Shown: piece by piece, positions 1 to 7,734 of the stretch | Position numbering within the stretch: the first letter of the stretch is position 1 | Layout: each line of letters starts with the position of its first letter | Source: Nonomuraea aurantiaca | Lineage (GTDB): Bacteria; Actinomycetota; Actinomycetes; Streptosporangiales; Streptosporangiaceae | NCBI RefSeq assembly: GCF_020215705.1 | Contig: NZ_JAIWNB010000003.1 | Span: forward strand, 1-64,000 | Length of the DNA stretch: 64,000 nt | Direction of reading: 5' to 3' | Program-made: the position numbers and the translations under genes | Notes under the pieces: model-generated | The model's input: only the letters and a program-made list of their open reading frames with translations | Told to the model about the DNA's origin: nothing | The model's database searches: none

Positions 1-57
1 CATCTGCTCGGCCCGGTGCAACCGGCGGATCTCCGCCCAGTCTTCCACCTTGATCAC
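1..57 (-). CDS. istA: IstA-like IS21 transposase, N-terminal 19 residues only
   Basis: A GTG codon at 57, preceded by a GGAGG-like site on the minus strand, opens a frame reading VIKVEDWAEIRRLHRAEQM to the window edge. That sequence matches the conserved start of IS21-family IstA, just ahead of its first helix-turn-helix. IstA is the DDE transposase that acts with the IstB ATPase. Only the start is visible, so whether the gene is intact cannot be judged. Confidence 0.7.
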   Translation of the reverse strand, partial: MIKVEDWAEIRRLHRAEQM

Positions 58-75
58 CCTCCAGAGTGACTGAAG

Positions 76-121
76 GGGGTCAGTTTTCACCCGTCGCCAC
101 GGGGTCAGTTTTCACCCGTCG
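76..121. repeat. Two 21-bp IS21 terminal repeats
   Basis: Identical 21-bp copies lie at 76-96 and 101-121 (GGGGTCAGTTTTCACCCGTC plus G), separated by 4 bp. Such repeated blocks inside the element end are the expected IstA binding sites of IS21 elements. Confidence 0.8.
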
Positions 122-127
122 TCGACA

Positions 128-218
128 CGGTCACGTGGCCGGGCTCTATCTTGAAGGACAGATCGTCGACGGCGAGCGTGTCGCCGTAGCGTTTGGTCAG
201 GCGGTTGAGTTCGATCAC
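128..218 (-). pseudogene. ABC-transporter ATPase, cut by the IS21 insertion
   Basis: A GTG at 218 opens a minus-strand frame reading VIELNRLTKRYGDTLAVDDL and ending SFKIEPGHVT, the usual N-terminus of an ABC-2 type drug-exporter ATPase. The expected next residues are the Walker A segment (GFLGPNGAGKST), but the IS21 end begins there, so only 30 codons remain on this side. The gene is divergent from the two-component system at 331-2552, a common pairing in which the kinase and regulator control an exporter. The rest may survive beyond the element, outside the window. Nucleotide binding is impossible from this fragment. Confidence 0.7.
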
Positions 219-254
219 GCGGTTAAGAATGAAGTGCGGCGGGCGCTCACCACA

Positions 255-296
255 TCGGACCACGGTCCGAACCTCAAGGTCAGACCCTGGTCTGAC
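255..296. promoter_or_regulatory. Pair of palindromes between the ABC ATPase fragment and the histidine kinase
   Basis: TCGGACC-AC-GGTCCGA (255-270) and GTCAGACC-CT-GGTCTGAC (279-296) are both perfect inverted repeats with a 2-bp spacer. They share the pattern RGACC-N2-GGTCY and their centres are 25 bp apart. They lie in the divergent intergenic region, so they are likely operators, perhaps for the response regulator at 1911-2552 (inference). Confidence 0.5.
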
Positions 297-330
297 GTGC
301 GGGCCCACCTTCAACCACTACGGTCAACGC

Positions 331-1914
331 GTGAACGAATCCCCCTCCCTCTTCACCGCTCGCTTGAGCCGTCGCCAGTTGATCGGGCTGGACCTGCTGG
401 CAGGGTTGGGCTTCTGTCTCATGTTCCTCACAGCATCGACGAGTGGGTGGGCCCTGCCGCCGTGGGCGCGATTGGCTCTTCTCCTGGGGCTGAGTTTGCC
501 GCTGGCGATGCGCAGGGTGTGGCCGTTGCCGGTCTTCTGCCTCGTGCTGACGGTCTCCATCGTGGTCGCAGCGGTGTTAGGGGTGTCATCCGCTTATATC
601 TCGCCTGCCTACGCGCTCTATATCGTTGCCCTGGCCGATGACCGGGGTGCGTGGGTTCCGTCCTCGGCGATCGGTGTGCTCACGCTGGTCACCCTGGTCG
701 GGATGGTGGTCGCCGGCGGTGTGCCACAGCCGGCGGGCCCCGCGTGGTTGACGAATCTCGACCAGCCGCTCATCGGCATCGCCGCACTGGGCGGCGCGTG
801 GACGGTCGGGCGAGCCGTACGCGAACGAAGACACTATGCGGCGCGCGATGCCGAGCGCCTGGCTGGACAGGCCGTGACAGAGGAGCGGCTGCGCATCGCC
901 CGCGAGCTGCACGATGTCGTCGCGCACAGCGTGGGATTGATCGCGGTAAAGGCGGGCGTGGCCAATCATGTGATGGCCACCAGACCGGAAGAAGCACACG
1001 ATGCGTTGCGGGTGATCGAGACCGCCAGCCGGAGCGCGCTCGTCGAGATGCGCCACTTGCTCGGCGTCCTCCGCTCAGACGAGACGCCCGAGCGTGGCCC
1101 CGCACCGGACCTCAGCGGCCTCTCTGGCCTGGCCGACCAGGCCAGGTTGGCGGGAGTGGAGGTGGAGTTGGACCTTCGGTTGGCGCCAGGGGGAGGCCGC
1201 GACAGCGGAGATGATGTCGCACCGCATGCGCGGGCTGATCGTGAGGCCGCCAGGGGCAAGCGCACGGCTGGGGCAAGTAGCAATCGCGCAGACCGGGACA
1301 GTACGGCTATGGATGGTGCCGAGGGTGTGACCAGGGATGGTGGGGGAGGCCAGCAGTGGCCTGGTGGCCTGAATGATGCCCAGGGCGGGGCTGCTCAGAA
1401 AGCTACGGGTGGGGCTGATCAAACGGTCCAGGGTGGGGCCAGCCAGAGGACCGAGGGTGGGGCCGCTCAACGGACCCAAGAGGGAGCCGCTCAACGGGGC
1501 CGGGACGGGGGAGGTCAAAGAGGTCACGACAGAGCCAACCAGAGGGCTCGGGACACAGACGAGGGCCGTCTAGGCATGCGCGGGGGAGAAGAGATCTCGC
1601 GGCTGGGGGTGCGGCTGCCTGAGGGTGTGGAGTTGTCGGTCTATCGGATCGTCCAGGAAGCGCTCACCAACGTGGTGAAGCATGCGGCACCGGCCCGGTG
1701 CTGGATATCGGTGGTGGCCGATGTGATGGAGGTGCGGCTCGAGGTGATCGATGACGGTCCTGGCCGTCGCACCCTGCCGATCGAGGGAACAGGGCACGGG
1801 CTGATCGGAATGCGGGAGCGGGTCATGATGTACGACGGAGTGTTCGAGGCCGGGCGTCTACCTGGGCGAGGGTTTCGGGTGTCAGCCCGGTTGCCTTACG
1901 GGGGCATTTCGTGA
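331..1914 (+). CDS. NarL-type sensor histidine kinase with repeat insert
   Basis: A 527-residue membrane sensor kinase of the HisKA_3/HATPase type that would phosphorylate the overlapping response regulator. Residues about 15-165 form several hydrophobic segments. The dimerisation box contains the phospho-acceptor His194 in ARELHDVVAHS. The ATP-binding domain follows with the N box (EALTNVVKHA), DDGPG and GTGHGLIGMRER. Between DHp and ATPase domains, residues about 288-422 are a low-complexity Gly/Gln/Arg/Ala/Asp stretch that includes seven octapeptide repeats; family members normally have only a short linker here. The GTG at 331 was chosen because upstream in-frame sequence is intergenic with the two palindromes. 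The stop overlaps the next start (GTGA), indicating translational coupling. The neighbouring exporter ATPase is broken by an IS, so the system may have lost its target. Confidence 0.85.
   Translation: MNESPSLFTARLSRRQLIGLDLLAGLGFCLMFLTASTSGWALPPWARLALLLGLSLPLAMRRVWPLPVFCLVLTVSIVVAAVLGVSSAYISPAYALYIVALADDRGAWVPSSAIGVLTLVTLVGMVVAGGVPQPAGPAWLTNLDQPLIGIAALGGAWTVGRAVRERRHYAARDAERLAGQAVTEERLRIARELHDVVAHSVGLIAVKAGVANHVMATRPEEAHDALRVIETASRSALVEMRHLLGVLRSDETPERGPAPDLSGLSGLADQARLAGVEVELDLRLAPGGGRDSGDDVAPHARADREAARGKRTAGASSNRADRDSTAMDGAEGVTRDGGGGQQWPGGLNDAQGGAAQKATGGADQTVQGGASQRTEGGAAQRTQEGAAQRGRDGGGQRGHDRANQRARDTDEGRLGMRGGEEISRLGVRLPEGVELSVYRIVQEALTNVVKHAAPARCWISVVADVMEVRLEVIDDGPGRRTLPIEGTGHGLIGMRERVMMYDGVFEAGRLPGRGFRVSARLPYGGIS
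1384..1551 (+). repeat. Seven in-frame 24-bp repeats inside the histidine kinase gene
   Basis: The reading frame shows GGAAQKAT, GGADQTVQ, GGASQRTE, GGAAQRTQ, EGAAQRGR, DGGGQRGH and DRANQRAR in succession. The consensus is GGA(A/S)QR followed by two variable residues. The frame is kept through all copies. Confidence 0.9.
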
Positions 1915-2552
1915 TTCGTGTCCTTGTTGCCGATGACCAGGCGCTGTTGAGGGGCAGCTTCAAGGTGTTGGTCGACTCGGAGCCCGACCTGACGGTCGTC
2001 GGTGAGGCCGCGACGGGGGCCGAGGCGGTGACCGTGGCTCTGGAGCAGCGGCCTGATGTGGTCCTCATGGACGTGCGTATGCCGGAGATGGATGGCATCG
2101 AGGCCACTAGGCGGATCGGTGATGTGGCTCGGGTCCTGATCGTGACCATGTTCGACCTCGACGCCTACGTTTACGACGCACTCCGTGCTGGAGCCAGCGG
2201 GTTCCTCCTCAAAGACACTCCGCCGGCTGATCTGGTCGCCGCCATTCGGGTGGTCGCGGCTGGTGAGGCGTTGCTGGCTCCGAGGGTGACGCGCAGGCTG
2301 ATCGAGGAGTTCACCCGCACGCCTGCGTCGTTACAGGTCAAGGGGCTGCATGGAGTTACGGAGCGGGAACGGGAGGTTCTCACTCTGATCGCTCGGGGCC
2401 TGTCCAACAACGAGATCGCTGCCCATCTTCACCTCAGCCTTGCCACGGTCAAGACCCATATCGGTCGGCTCCTGGCCAAGCTCGATGCTCGGGACCGGGC
2501 GCAGCTGGTCATCATGGCGTACGAGAGCGGGCTCGTCTCTGCTGTTCGTTGA
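1911..2552 (+). CDS. NarL/FixJ-type response regulator
   Basis: A 213-residue regulator that should bind DNA when phosphorylated by the upstream kinase. The receiver domain has the acidic pocket (VADDQ) and phospho-acceptor Asp54 in VVLMDVRMPEMDG. The C-terminal LuxR-type helix-turn-helix is seen in TEREREVLTLIARGLSNNEI and ATVKTHIGRLLAKL. The GTG start overlaps the kinase stop, so the two are co-translated. The likely target is the divergent exporter promoter carrying two palindromes (inference). Confidence 0.93.
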   Translation: MIRVLVADDQALLRGSFKVLVDSEPDLTVVGEAATGAEAVTVALEQRPDVVLMDVRMPEMDGIEATRRIGDVARVLIVTMFDLDAYVYDALRAGASGFLLKDTPPADLVAAIRVVAAGEALLAPRVTRRLIEEFTRTPASLQVKGLHGVTEREREVLTLIARGLSNNEIAAHLHLSLATVKTHIGRLLAKLDARDRAQLVIMAYESGLVSAVR

Positions 2553-2705
2553 TCAGAGAGTTGGTTCGTTGGTCGGCGGGTTAGGAACGGGCGGCCCAGG
2601 GCTTTGGTCTGGGGAGGGAGTGCAGGTGGCGTGGTGAGTTGGCGGATGTTGAGCGGTTGATTGGCGAGCGCAGGATCCGGGAGATGGTCCGGTAGCGTCC
2701 CGGGA

Positions 2706-3218
2706 GTGACCGATGTGAGGATTGTCTTCCGGAAGTACGGCGGGGCGTTGCACTGGAACCATTCCGCGAAGGTGCTCGGCGAGGATGAGCATGGCGTGTG
2801 GGTCGCGGTGCCAGGCGGGACGGTTGCTCGTAAAGGGGACGGGCCGCCGGTTGTGTGGGAGACCACGGCCATCATGTTGTTCCCGCGCGACGGGTGGTGG
2901 ACGGCGTCGTTCAACTCCCCGCCGCATCGGGCTGAGGTGTATGTGGACGTCACTACCGTTCCCGAGTGGCGTGATGGTGAGGTGACCATGCTCGATCTCG
3001 ACCTCGACGTGATCAGGATGCGTGACGGGCGGTTGATTCTGGACGATGAGGACGAGTTCGCCGAGCACCAGGTGTTGCTGGGATATCCGCAACAGATGAT
3101 CGACCGGGCCGAGGAGACGGCCAGGTGGTTGATGGGCGCGGTGGGCGGGCGGCAAGGGCCGTTCGGGGGTGCGCATTCGAGGTGGCTTGATCAGGTGGGC
3201 GCCAGCGGCACGAGCTGA
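2706..3218 (+). CDS. DUF402 family protein
   Basis: A 170-residue soluble protein that resembles the DUF402 family: an N-terminal beta-rich part (VRIVFRKYGGALHWNHSAKV, TTAIMLFPRDGWWTASFN) then the conserved acidic segment VTMLDLDLDVIR, DGRLILDDEDEFAEHQ. Family members include nucleoside-diphosphatase-like and FomD-type phosphate-ester hydrolases that use acidic residues to bind metal; the substrate here is unknown. The start is the GTG at 2706 after a weak GGGAG; a second in-frame GTG lies at 2715. It stands alone and converges on the next gene. Confidence 0.7.
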   Translation: MTDVRIVFRKYGGALHWNHSAKVLGEDEHGVWVAVPGGTVARKGDGPPVVWETTAIMLFPRDGWWTASFNSPPHRAEVYVDVTTVPEWRDGEVTMLDLDLDVIRMRDGRLILDDEDEFAEHQVLLGYPQQMIDRAEETARWLMGAVGGRQGPFGGAHSRWLDQVGASGTS

Positions 3219-3317
3219 GTGGCGGACGGTCAGTGGAGATGACCTTCCGCTGAGCGATGTAGTTTCTCACTCGCTCAGCCCTGGCCGCCCACCTGGGAAG
3301 TACAACGAGATCGTTGA

Positions 3318-3333
3318 TCCACCACTGGGTGGA
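3318..3333. terminator. Short hairpin between convergent genes
   Basis: TCCACC-ACTG-GGTGGA forms a 6-bp stem with a 4-nt loop in the gap between the DUF402 gene and the converging gene at 3341. There is no T-run, so it is only a weak terminator candidate. Nothing else was recognised in 3219-3340. Confidence 0.25.
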
Positions 3334-3340
3334 CGCCACC

Positions 3341-4675
3341 TCAGCGGATGAGGCGTAGGGCTTCGGCCATGGCAGCGAGACGGCGGGGGGAGGCGAGGCC
3401 GGCATGGTAGAGGTGGAAATCCGTGGCGCCTGCCTTGGCGTACGTTCTGAGCTGTTCGGCGAGTGCCTGGCCGTCGGCGGGGCGTGGGGGAAGGGCCAGG
3501 ACATATGCGCCCACTCGCTGGCCGGGACCGCAGAGTTCGCCGAGTCTGGCGAGGCGGGCGGCGTCCGAGGTCGGGTCGCCCCAGCAGTTGCCTACCAGCA
3601 CCTCCGCTCCGGGCTCACCGGCGGGGAGGGCGGCGAACGAGCTGGCAGCCCAGGGGTCGGGGTTGGCGTGCAGGGTGATGGGTACGTTCGGCGCGGTCTC
3701 GCGGGCCACGGTGATGAGGCGGGTGCGCAATGATGCCGACAGGTCTACGCGTACGTTTCGGACATCATCGGCGAATGGGCCGAGGGCGGCCTCCACAGTC
3801 CCGGGGGAAGATGGCGAGCCAGAAGCCGGCGACGCAGCCGCTGGTGAGGCAGCGGTTGGCGATGCGGCTGCTGACGAGCCGGAAGCCCGCGACGCACCTG
3901 CTTGTGCGGCGGCAGACGGCGATGCAGGCGCAGGTGCTGGCGAGGTGGCAAACGGTGCGGAAGAGGTCGGTGCGGGAGATGTCGGGTCGTGCTTGCTCGA
4001 CGCGGGAGAGGTTACGGCGCTAGCGGTAGGGCCGTCGATGGCCGCGCGTACGCGTTCCCTGGTGCCCTCCGGGTAACGGGGAGCGCAGGCCGTACAGAAG
4101 CAGAGCGTCAGCAGGTCACTGTCTACGGATGTCCAGTCGGCGCCGGCCGTCTTCTCGTGCACGCTCTGGTGCCCGAAGCCCATGGGTCCGCACGCCTCGA
4201 GGATGAGGCCATCCGGTTCTCCGACGGTCAGGATCTCGCTGACCAGACGCTCGCAGTACTCGATCACGTCCTCGAAAGCCGGACACAGCGCATATGGATA
4301 AGGATCACCGAATGCGTTACGTACCACCAGGTCAGGGTGCATGCCGCCCAGGAAGGAGTTGTGTGTCAACACCGTCCATGCGTGTACCTGCAGTCCGACG
4401 GCCTTCAGGGCGTCCCGTGCCTGCAGGTAGGCGTCCGTGGGTGTCCAGGTTGGGGAGGCCGGTGTCAGGCGTCCCCACGAGGAGGGCCGCACTGGCAGGT
4501 AGAAAGCCGATTGTGGGACATCCAGCACCCGGTGGGCGGGGTGATACGGCGTTGCCGCGCGGGTGGAGTGATAGCTGGCCGCCAACGCGACGGCCTCGAC
4601 GCCCAGCTCCGCGAGGCGCGAAGGGGCCGACGGGTCGCCGACGATGTCCCAGGGGTAGGCGTAGGCCACGTTCAC
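3341..4675 (-). CDS. Uncharacterised protein linked to aldarate genes, with Ala/Ser/Pro insert
   Basis: A 444-residue protein of unknown function. The N-terminal half (VNVAYAYPWDIVGDP, VEAVALAASYHSTRAATPYH, GLQVHAWTVLTH) and the C-terminal segments (TLHANPDPWAASSF, EVLVGNCWGDP, GATDFHLYHAGLAS) alternate strands and helices like a TIM-barrel hydrolase, but no catalytic motif is recognised. Residues about 220-305 are an Ala/Ser/Pro-rich stretch interrupting the fold, encoded by repetitive DNA. The GTG at 4675 overlaps the stop of the glucarate-dehydratase-like gene (GTGA), so the two form one operon and a role in sugar-acid use is likely by context. No signal peptide is seen, so it should be cytoplasmic. 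Confidence 0.6.
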   Translation of the reverse strand: MNVAYAYPWDIVGDPSAPSRLAELGVEAVALAASYHSTRAATPYHPAHRVLDVPQSAFYLPVRPSSWGRLTPASPTWTPTDAYLQARDALKAVGLQVHAWTVLTHNSFLGGMHPDLVVRNAFGDPYPYALCPAFEDVIEYCERLVSEILTVGEPDGLILEACGPMGFGHQSVHEKTAGADWTSVDSDLLTLCFCTACAPRYPEGTRERVRAAIDGPTASAVTSPASSKHDPTSPAPTSSAPFATSPAPAPASPSAAAQAGASRASGSSAAASPTAASPAAASPASGSPSSPGTVEAALGPFADDVRNVRVDLSASLRTRLITVARETAPNVPITLHANPDPWAASSFAALPAGEPGAEVLVGNCWGDPTSDAARLARLGELCGPGQRVGAYVLALPPRPADGQALAEQLRTYAKAGATDFHLYHAGLASPRRLAAMAEALRLIR

Positions 4676-5928
4676 CAGCGCGGTCTCCTCGCAGTGAAAG
4701 CAGGCTCGAAGCGCTGCATATAGGTGGTGTCGTCGCGTTCGGTGATTCCGCACGCGAGATATTGCTCATGCATCACGGCCAGGGCGTCACGGTCCAGTTC
4801 GATGCCGAGACCGGGCCCCTCGGGCACGGGTACGGCGCCGTCGACGAACCGCAATGCGCCCGGCGCGACTACGTCCTGCCCGTTCTGCCACGGCGTGTGG
4901 GTGTCGCAGGCGTGGGTGAGGTTCGGCGTGGCGGCGGCCAGGTGGGTCATCGCGGCCAGGCTGATCCCAAGGTGCGAGTTGGAGTGCATGGACAGCTCCA
5001 GCCCGAACGTGTCACACAGCGCGGCGATATGCGAGGAGCGTACGAGTCCGCCCCAGTAATGATGGTCGAGCAGCAGCACGCCGATCGCCTTGGTGGCGAT
5101 GGCGGGCGGAAGGTGCTCGGGCGTCACCACGCACATGTTGGTGGCCAGCGGCATCGGGACTTCGGCGGCGACCTTCGACATCCCGGGGATTCCGGGCGTG
5201 GGGTCCTCCAGATACTGCAGGCTGCCTTCGAGGGCTTGTCCTACCTGGATCGAGGTCTCGACGGTCCAAGCGGCGTTCGGGTCGAGGCGGAGGGGCACGC
5301 CGGGGAAGGCCTCCCGCAGGGCTATGATTGCCTCGACTTCTTCCTGGGGCGCGAAGACGCCGCCTTTGAGCTTGATCGACGCGAAACCGTACTCCTTGAT
5401 CAGCATCGATGCCTGCTCGACCAGCCCTGCCGGGTCGAGCGCCGCGCCGAACCTGTCCGGCTCGCCGTCCGGATGTCCCGCCCACTTGTAGAAGAGATAG
5501 GCGCTGTACGGCACGGCTTCGCGTGCTCGGCCGCCCAGCAGATCGACGACGGGCACGCCGGCTGCCTTGCCGCGAATGTCCAGACAAGCCACCTCGAAGG
5601 CCGCGAACACCCGATCGATGCTCTTCTCCTGGGTTGCGGCCCCAGTCAAGCCGTGCATGTCGGTCACTACGTCGCCGACGATCGCGCTGATCCTGGCATA
5701 CATCTCATTCGTGGCATGCACATCCACGCCGACCAGTGCCTCGGCGCATTCGCGTACCTTGGTGAGATGTCCCAGGTCACCGTACGTCTCGCCGAGGCCG
5801 CTCAGCCCCTCATCGGTGACCACCTCGACGATCGTTCGCAGCGCCCAGGGTTCGTGCACGCCGGCGGCGTTCAAGAGCGGCGGATCCTTGAAAGCTACGG
5901 GGGTGACGTGGATCTGCCTGATGATCAT
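4672..5928 (-). CDS. gudD: Glucarate dehydratase-type enolase superfamily enzyme
   Basis: A 418-residue enzyme predicted to dehydrate D-glucarate (or galactarate) to 5-dehydro-4-deoxyglucarate using Mg2+. Enolase-superfamily residues are in place: K186-x-K188 (SIKLKGG), D216 and N218 (RLDPNAAW), E241 (YLEDP), N264 (ATNMCVV), D288 (LLLDHHYWGG) and H315. HSNSHLGIS and ATNMCV are signatures of the glucarate dehydratase subgroup. The ATG at 5928 was chosen because homology begins at MIIRQIHVTPV; an ATG at 5943 is also possible. The gene is divergent from the aldehyde dehydrogenase at 6033 and has a good promoter and a 16-bp palindrome in its leader. Substrate preference between glucarate and galactarate is not certain. 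Confidence 0.85.
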   Translation of the reverse strand: MIIRQIHVTPVAFKDPPLLNAAGVHEPWALRTIVEVVTDEGLSGLGETYGDLGHLTKVRECAEALVGVDVHATNEMYARISAIVGDVVTDMHGLTGAATQEKSIDRVFAAFEVACLDIRGKAAGVPVVDLLGGRAREAVPYSAYLFYKWAGHPDGEPDRFGAALDPAGLVEQASMLIKEYGFASIKLKGGVFAPQEEVEAIIALREAFPGVPLRLDPNAAWTVETSIQVGQALEGSLQYLEDPTPGIPGMSKVAAEVPMPLATNMCVVTPEHLPPAIATKAIGVLLLDHHYWGGLVRSSHIAALCDTFGLELSMHSNSHLGISLAAMTHLAAATPNLTHACDTHTPWQNGQDVVAPGALRFVDGAVPVPEGPGLGIELDRDALAVMHEQYLACGITERDDTTYMQRFEPAFTARRPRW

Positions 5929-5937
5929 ATGACCGCC

Positions 5938-5953
5938 GTCCATATATGTGAAC
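5938..5953. promoter_or_regulatory. Palindromic operator in the glucarate dehydratase leader
   Basis: Minus-strand GTTCACATATATGGAC differs at one base from GTTCACATATGTGGAC at 21874-21889, upstream of the IclR-linked ABC importer. A related half-site (TTTGTGGACA) lies at 5964-5973. Both full sites sit downstream of a predicted promoter, where a bound repressor would block transcription. The IclR protein at 17941-18708 is the natural candidate (inference). Confidence 0.65.
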
Positions 5954-5984
5954 AAGTGCCAGGTTTGTGGACAGGTTGTCGCAA

Positions 5985-6013
5985 CTGTAAGAATCAATAT
6001 GAAGAAGTGTCAA
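5985..6013 (-). promoter_or_regulatory. Predicted promoter of the glucarate dehydratase operon
   Basis: On the minus strand TTGACA (6013-6008) and TTACAG (5990-5985) are separated by 17 bp, close to a housekeeping actinobacterial promoter. Transcription would start just upstream of the 16-bp operator. Confidence 0.5.
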
Positions 6014-6032
6014 GACTCCGAAGGGCCATTCG

Positions 6033-7505
6033 ATGATCTACGGACACAACCCCAGGACCGGCGAGACCGTGGGCAGTGCCCTGCCTGAAACCGACCGCGC
6101 CGGGGTCGACATGGTTGTTTCCGCCGCGGCCGCCGCAGGTGCGGCCTGGCGGGCGACTCCCGCCGCCGAGCGGGCCGAAGCGCTGGAGGCCGTCGCCGAC
6201 GCTCTCGCCGCGAAGGTGGACGAGCTGTGGCAGATCGCCGACAGTGAGACCGCGCTGGGAGAGGTACGACTGCGCGGCGAGGTCGCTCGTACGGCCGGCC
6301 AGTTCCGGCTGTTCGCCCAGGTGATCAGAGATGGTGGCTACCTCGACGCCATCGTCGACCACGCCGACCCCTCGGCCACCCCGCCCAGGCCCGACGTGCG
6401 CCGGATGAAGCAGCCGCTGGCCGGCGTGGTCGCGGTGTTCGCGGCGAGCAACTTCCCGTTCGCGTTCTCCGTGGCGGGTGGCGACACCGCATCGGCGCTG
6501 GCCGCCGGTTGCGCGGTCGTGGTGAAGGCGCATCCCGGCCACCCCAACACCTCCGAGCAGGTCGCTCGCATCGTCCGCAAGGCCCTGCCGTACCCCGACC
6601 TGCTGGGACTGGTGCAGGGCATGCAGGCGGGTGCCGACCTGGTGCAGCACCCGAGCGTGGTCGCGGCCGGGTTCACCGGGTCGGTCCCGGGCGGCAAGGC
6701 GATCCAGGGGCTGATCGACCAGCGAGAGGTGCCGATCCCGTTCTTCGGAGAGCTGGGCAGTGTCAACCCGGTCGTCGTGCTGCCGTCCGCGCCTGTGGCG
6801 GAGGTGGCCACCGGGTTCGCTGCGTCGCTGACGATGGGGGTCGGGCAGTTCTGTACGAATCCCGGGCTGATGTTCGTGCCCGCGGGCGACGAGCTGCGCA
6901 AGGCGCTGGCCGAGGCCGTGGAGGGCACCACCGGCGGGCCGATGCTGGCTGAGCGGATCAGGGACGGCTACCTGGGCGGGCTGGAGCGGCTCGGCGAGCT
7001 GCCGGTGCTGGCCGAGGGCAAGGCGGGAGAGGGTAGCTTGGCCGTCACGCCCACGGTGTTCACCACGGATCTCGACTCGTTCGCGGCGAAGTTGCCGGGC
7101 ATCGGCGAAGAGTGCTTCGGCCCGGCGTCGATCGTCGTGACTTACCGCGAGATTTCGGACCTGCGGGCGGTGCTGGAGCGGCTGGATGGGTCGCTGACGG
7201 CCACCGTGCACGCGACCGACCCCAGCGAGGCCGGTGAGGTCGCCGAGGTGCTCGGGCGTAAGGCCGGGCGGCTGATCTGGAACGGCTGGCCCACCGGCGT
7301 GGCGGTGTGCTGGGCGATGCATCACGGCGGTCCGTGGCCGGCCTCGACGTCGGCAGCGCACACGTCGGTCGGCGCGACGGCCATCGACCGGTGGCTGGTG
7401 CCGACGGCGTACCAGGACTGGCCGGGTGAGCTGCTTCCGGAAGAGCTCAGGGACGACAACCCGCTGGGTGTGCCCCGACGGGTGGACGGCGCGCTGGGGC
7501 GTTAG
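6033..7505 (+). CDS. NADP-type aldehyde dehydrogenase (alpha-ketoglutarate semialdehyde class)
   Basis: A 490-residue aldehyde dehydrogenase. N140 (AASNFPF), K165 (VVVKAHPGHP), E240 (FFGELGSVNP) and nucleophile C274 (GVGQFCTNPG) are present. VVVKAHPGHP and GVGQFCTNPG are typical of the 2,5-dioxovalerate (alpha-ketoglutarate semialdehyde) dehydrogenase group, which makes alpha-ketoglutarate as the last step of oxidative aldarate or pentose breakdown. It is divergent from the glucarate dehydratase gene and likely shares its control region. Length is normal. A strong hairpin follows at 7526-7561. Confidence 0.88.
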   Translation: MIYGHNPRTGETVGSALPETDRAGVDMVVSAAAAAGAAWRATPAAERAEALEAVADALAAKVDELWQIADSETALGEVRLRGEVARTAGQFRLFAQVIRDGGYLDAIVDHADPSATPPRPDVRRMKQPLAGVVAVFAASNFPFAFSVAGGDTASALAAGCAVVVKAHPGHPNTSEQVARIVRKALPYPDLLGLVQGMQAGADLVQHPSVVAAGFTGSVPGGKAIQGLIDQREVPIPFFGELGSVNPVVVLPSAPVAEVATGFAASLTMGVGQFCTNPGLMFVPAGDELRKALAEAVEGTTGGPMLAERIRDGYLGGLERLGELPVLAEGKAGEGSLAVTPTVFTTDLDSFAAKLPGIGEECFGPASIVVTYREISDLRAVLERLDGSLTATVHATDPSEAGEVAEVLGRKAGRLIWNGWPTGVAVCWAMHHGGPWPASTSAAHTSVGATAIDRWLVPTAYQDWPGELLPEELRDDNPLGVPRRVDGALGR

Positions 7506-7525
7506 TTAGGAATGGGATGCGGCAG

Positions 7526-7561
7526 AGACGCGCCCTGGTGCTGGGGTGGGAGGGCGCGTCT
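7526..7561 (+). terminator. Hairpin terminator after the aldehyde dehydrogenase gene
   Basis: AGACGCGCCCT (7526-7536) and AGGGCGCGTCT (7551-7561) form an 11-bp perfect stem with a 14-nt loop, 20 bp after the stop. The following TTGCTGTCT is only weakly T-rich, as is usual in actinomycetes. Confidence 0.75.
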
Positions 7562-7607
7562 TGCTGTCTCGTGTCGCGCACGGCTGTCTGGCATGTCCAG
7601 CACCAGG

Positions 7608-7640
7608 ACCTGGGCATTCTTCATGGAGAAACGCCCAGGT
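7608..7640 (-). terminator. Stem-loop downstream of the 7735-8385 gene
   Basis: ACCTGGGC (7608-7615) pairs with GCCCAGGT (7633-7640), with an inner TTCT/AGAA pairing. It lies about 95 bp past the stop of the minus-strand gene at 7735 and could end its transcript. No other signal was seen in 7562-7734. Confidence 0.35.
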
Positions 7641-7734
7641 CGGCGGTTGAGGAAACTTCGGGCTTGGTGAAGCTTCTGCTTCTTCGTCGAGGTTTTTGCA
7701 GTGGCGCTGAAGCCGAGGAGGCGTGCCCTGCGGG

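Larger units (their letters stand above)
1..127 (-). mobile_element. Right-hand end of an IS21-type insertion sequence (cut by window edge)
   Basis: Read on the minus strand, the element begins TGTCGACGACGGG at position 127 and runs out of the window at position 1. It carries two copies of a 21-bp terminal repeat and then the first codons of an IstA-like transposase. Multiple terminal repeats, a TG start and a first gene close to the end are typical of IS21. The end lies inside an ABC ATPase reading frame, so this is a genuine insertion boundary. The other end and any target duplication lie outside the window. Confidence 0.75.

Noticed and set aside
193-330. Upstream extension of the histidine kinase
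   Set aside because: The extra 46 codons cover the divergent promoter palindromes and the start of the ABC ATPase fragment; GTG 331 begins the usual short cytoplasmic lead.
4294-6036. Long plus-strand open frame opposite the glucarate dehydratase gene
   Set aside because: It is the complement of a gene with all catalytic residues; its protein is Arg/Gly-rich with no family features. Such antisense frames are common at high GC.
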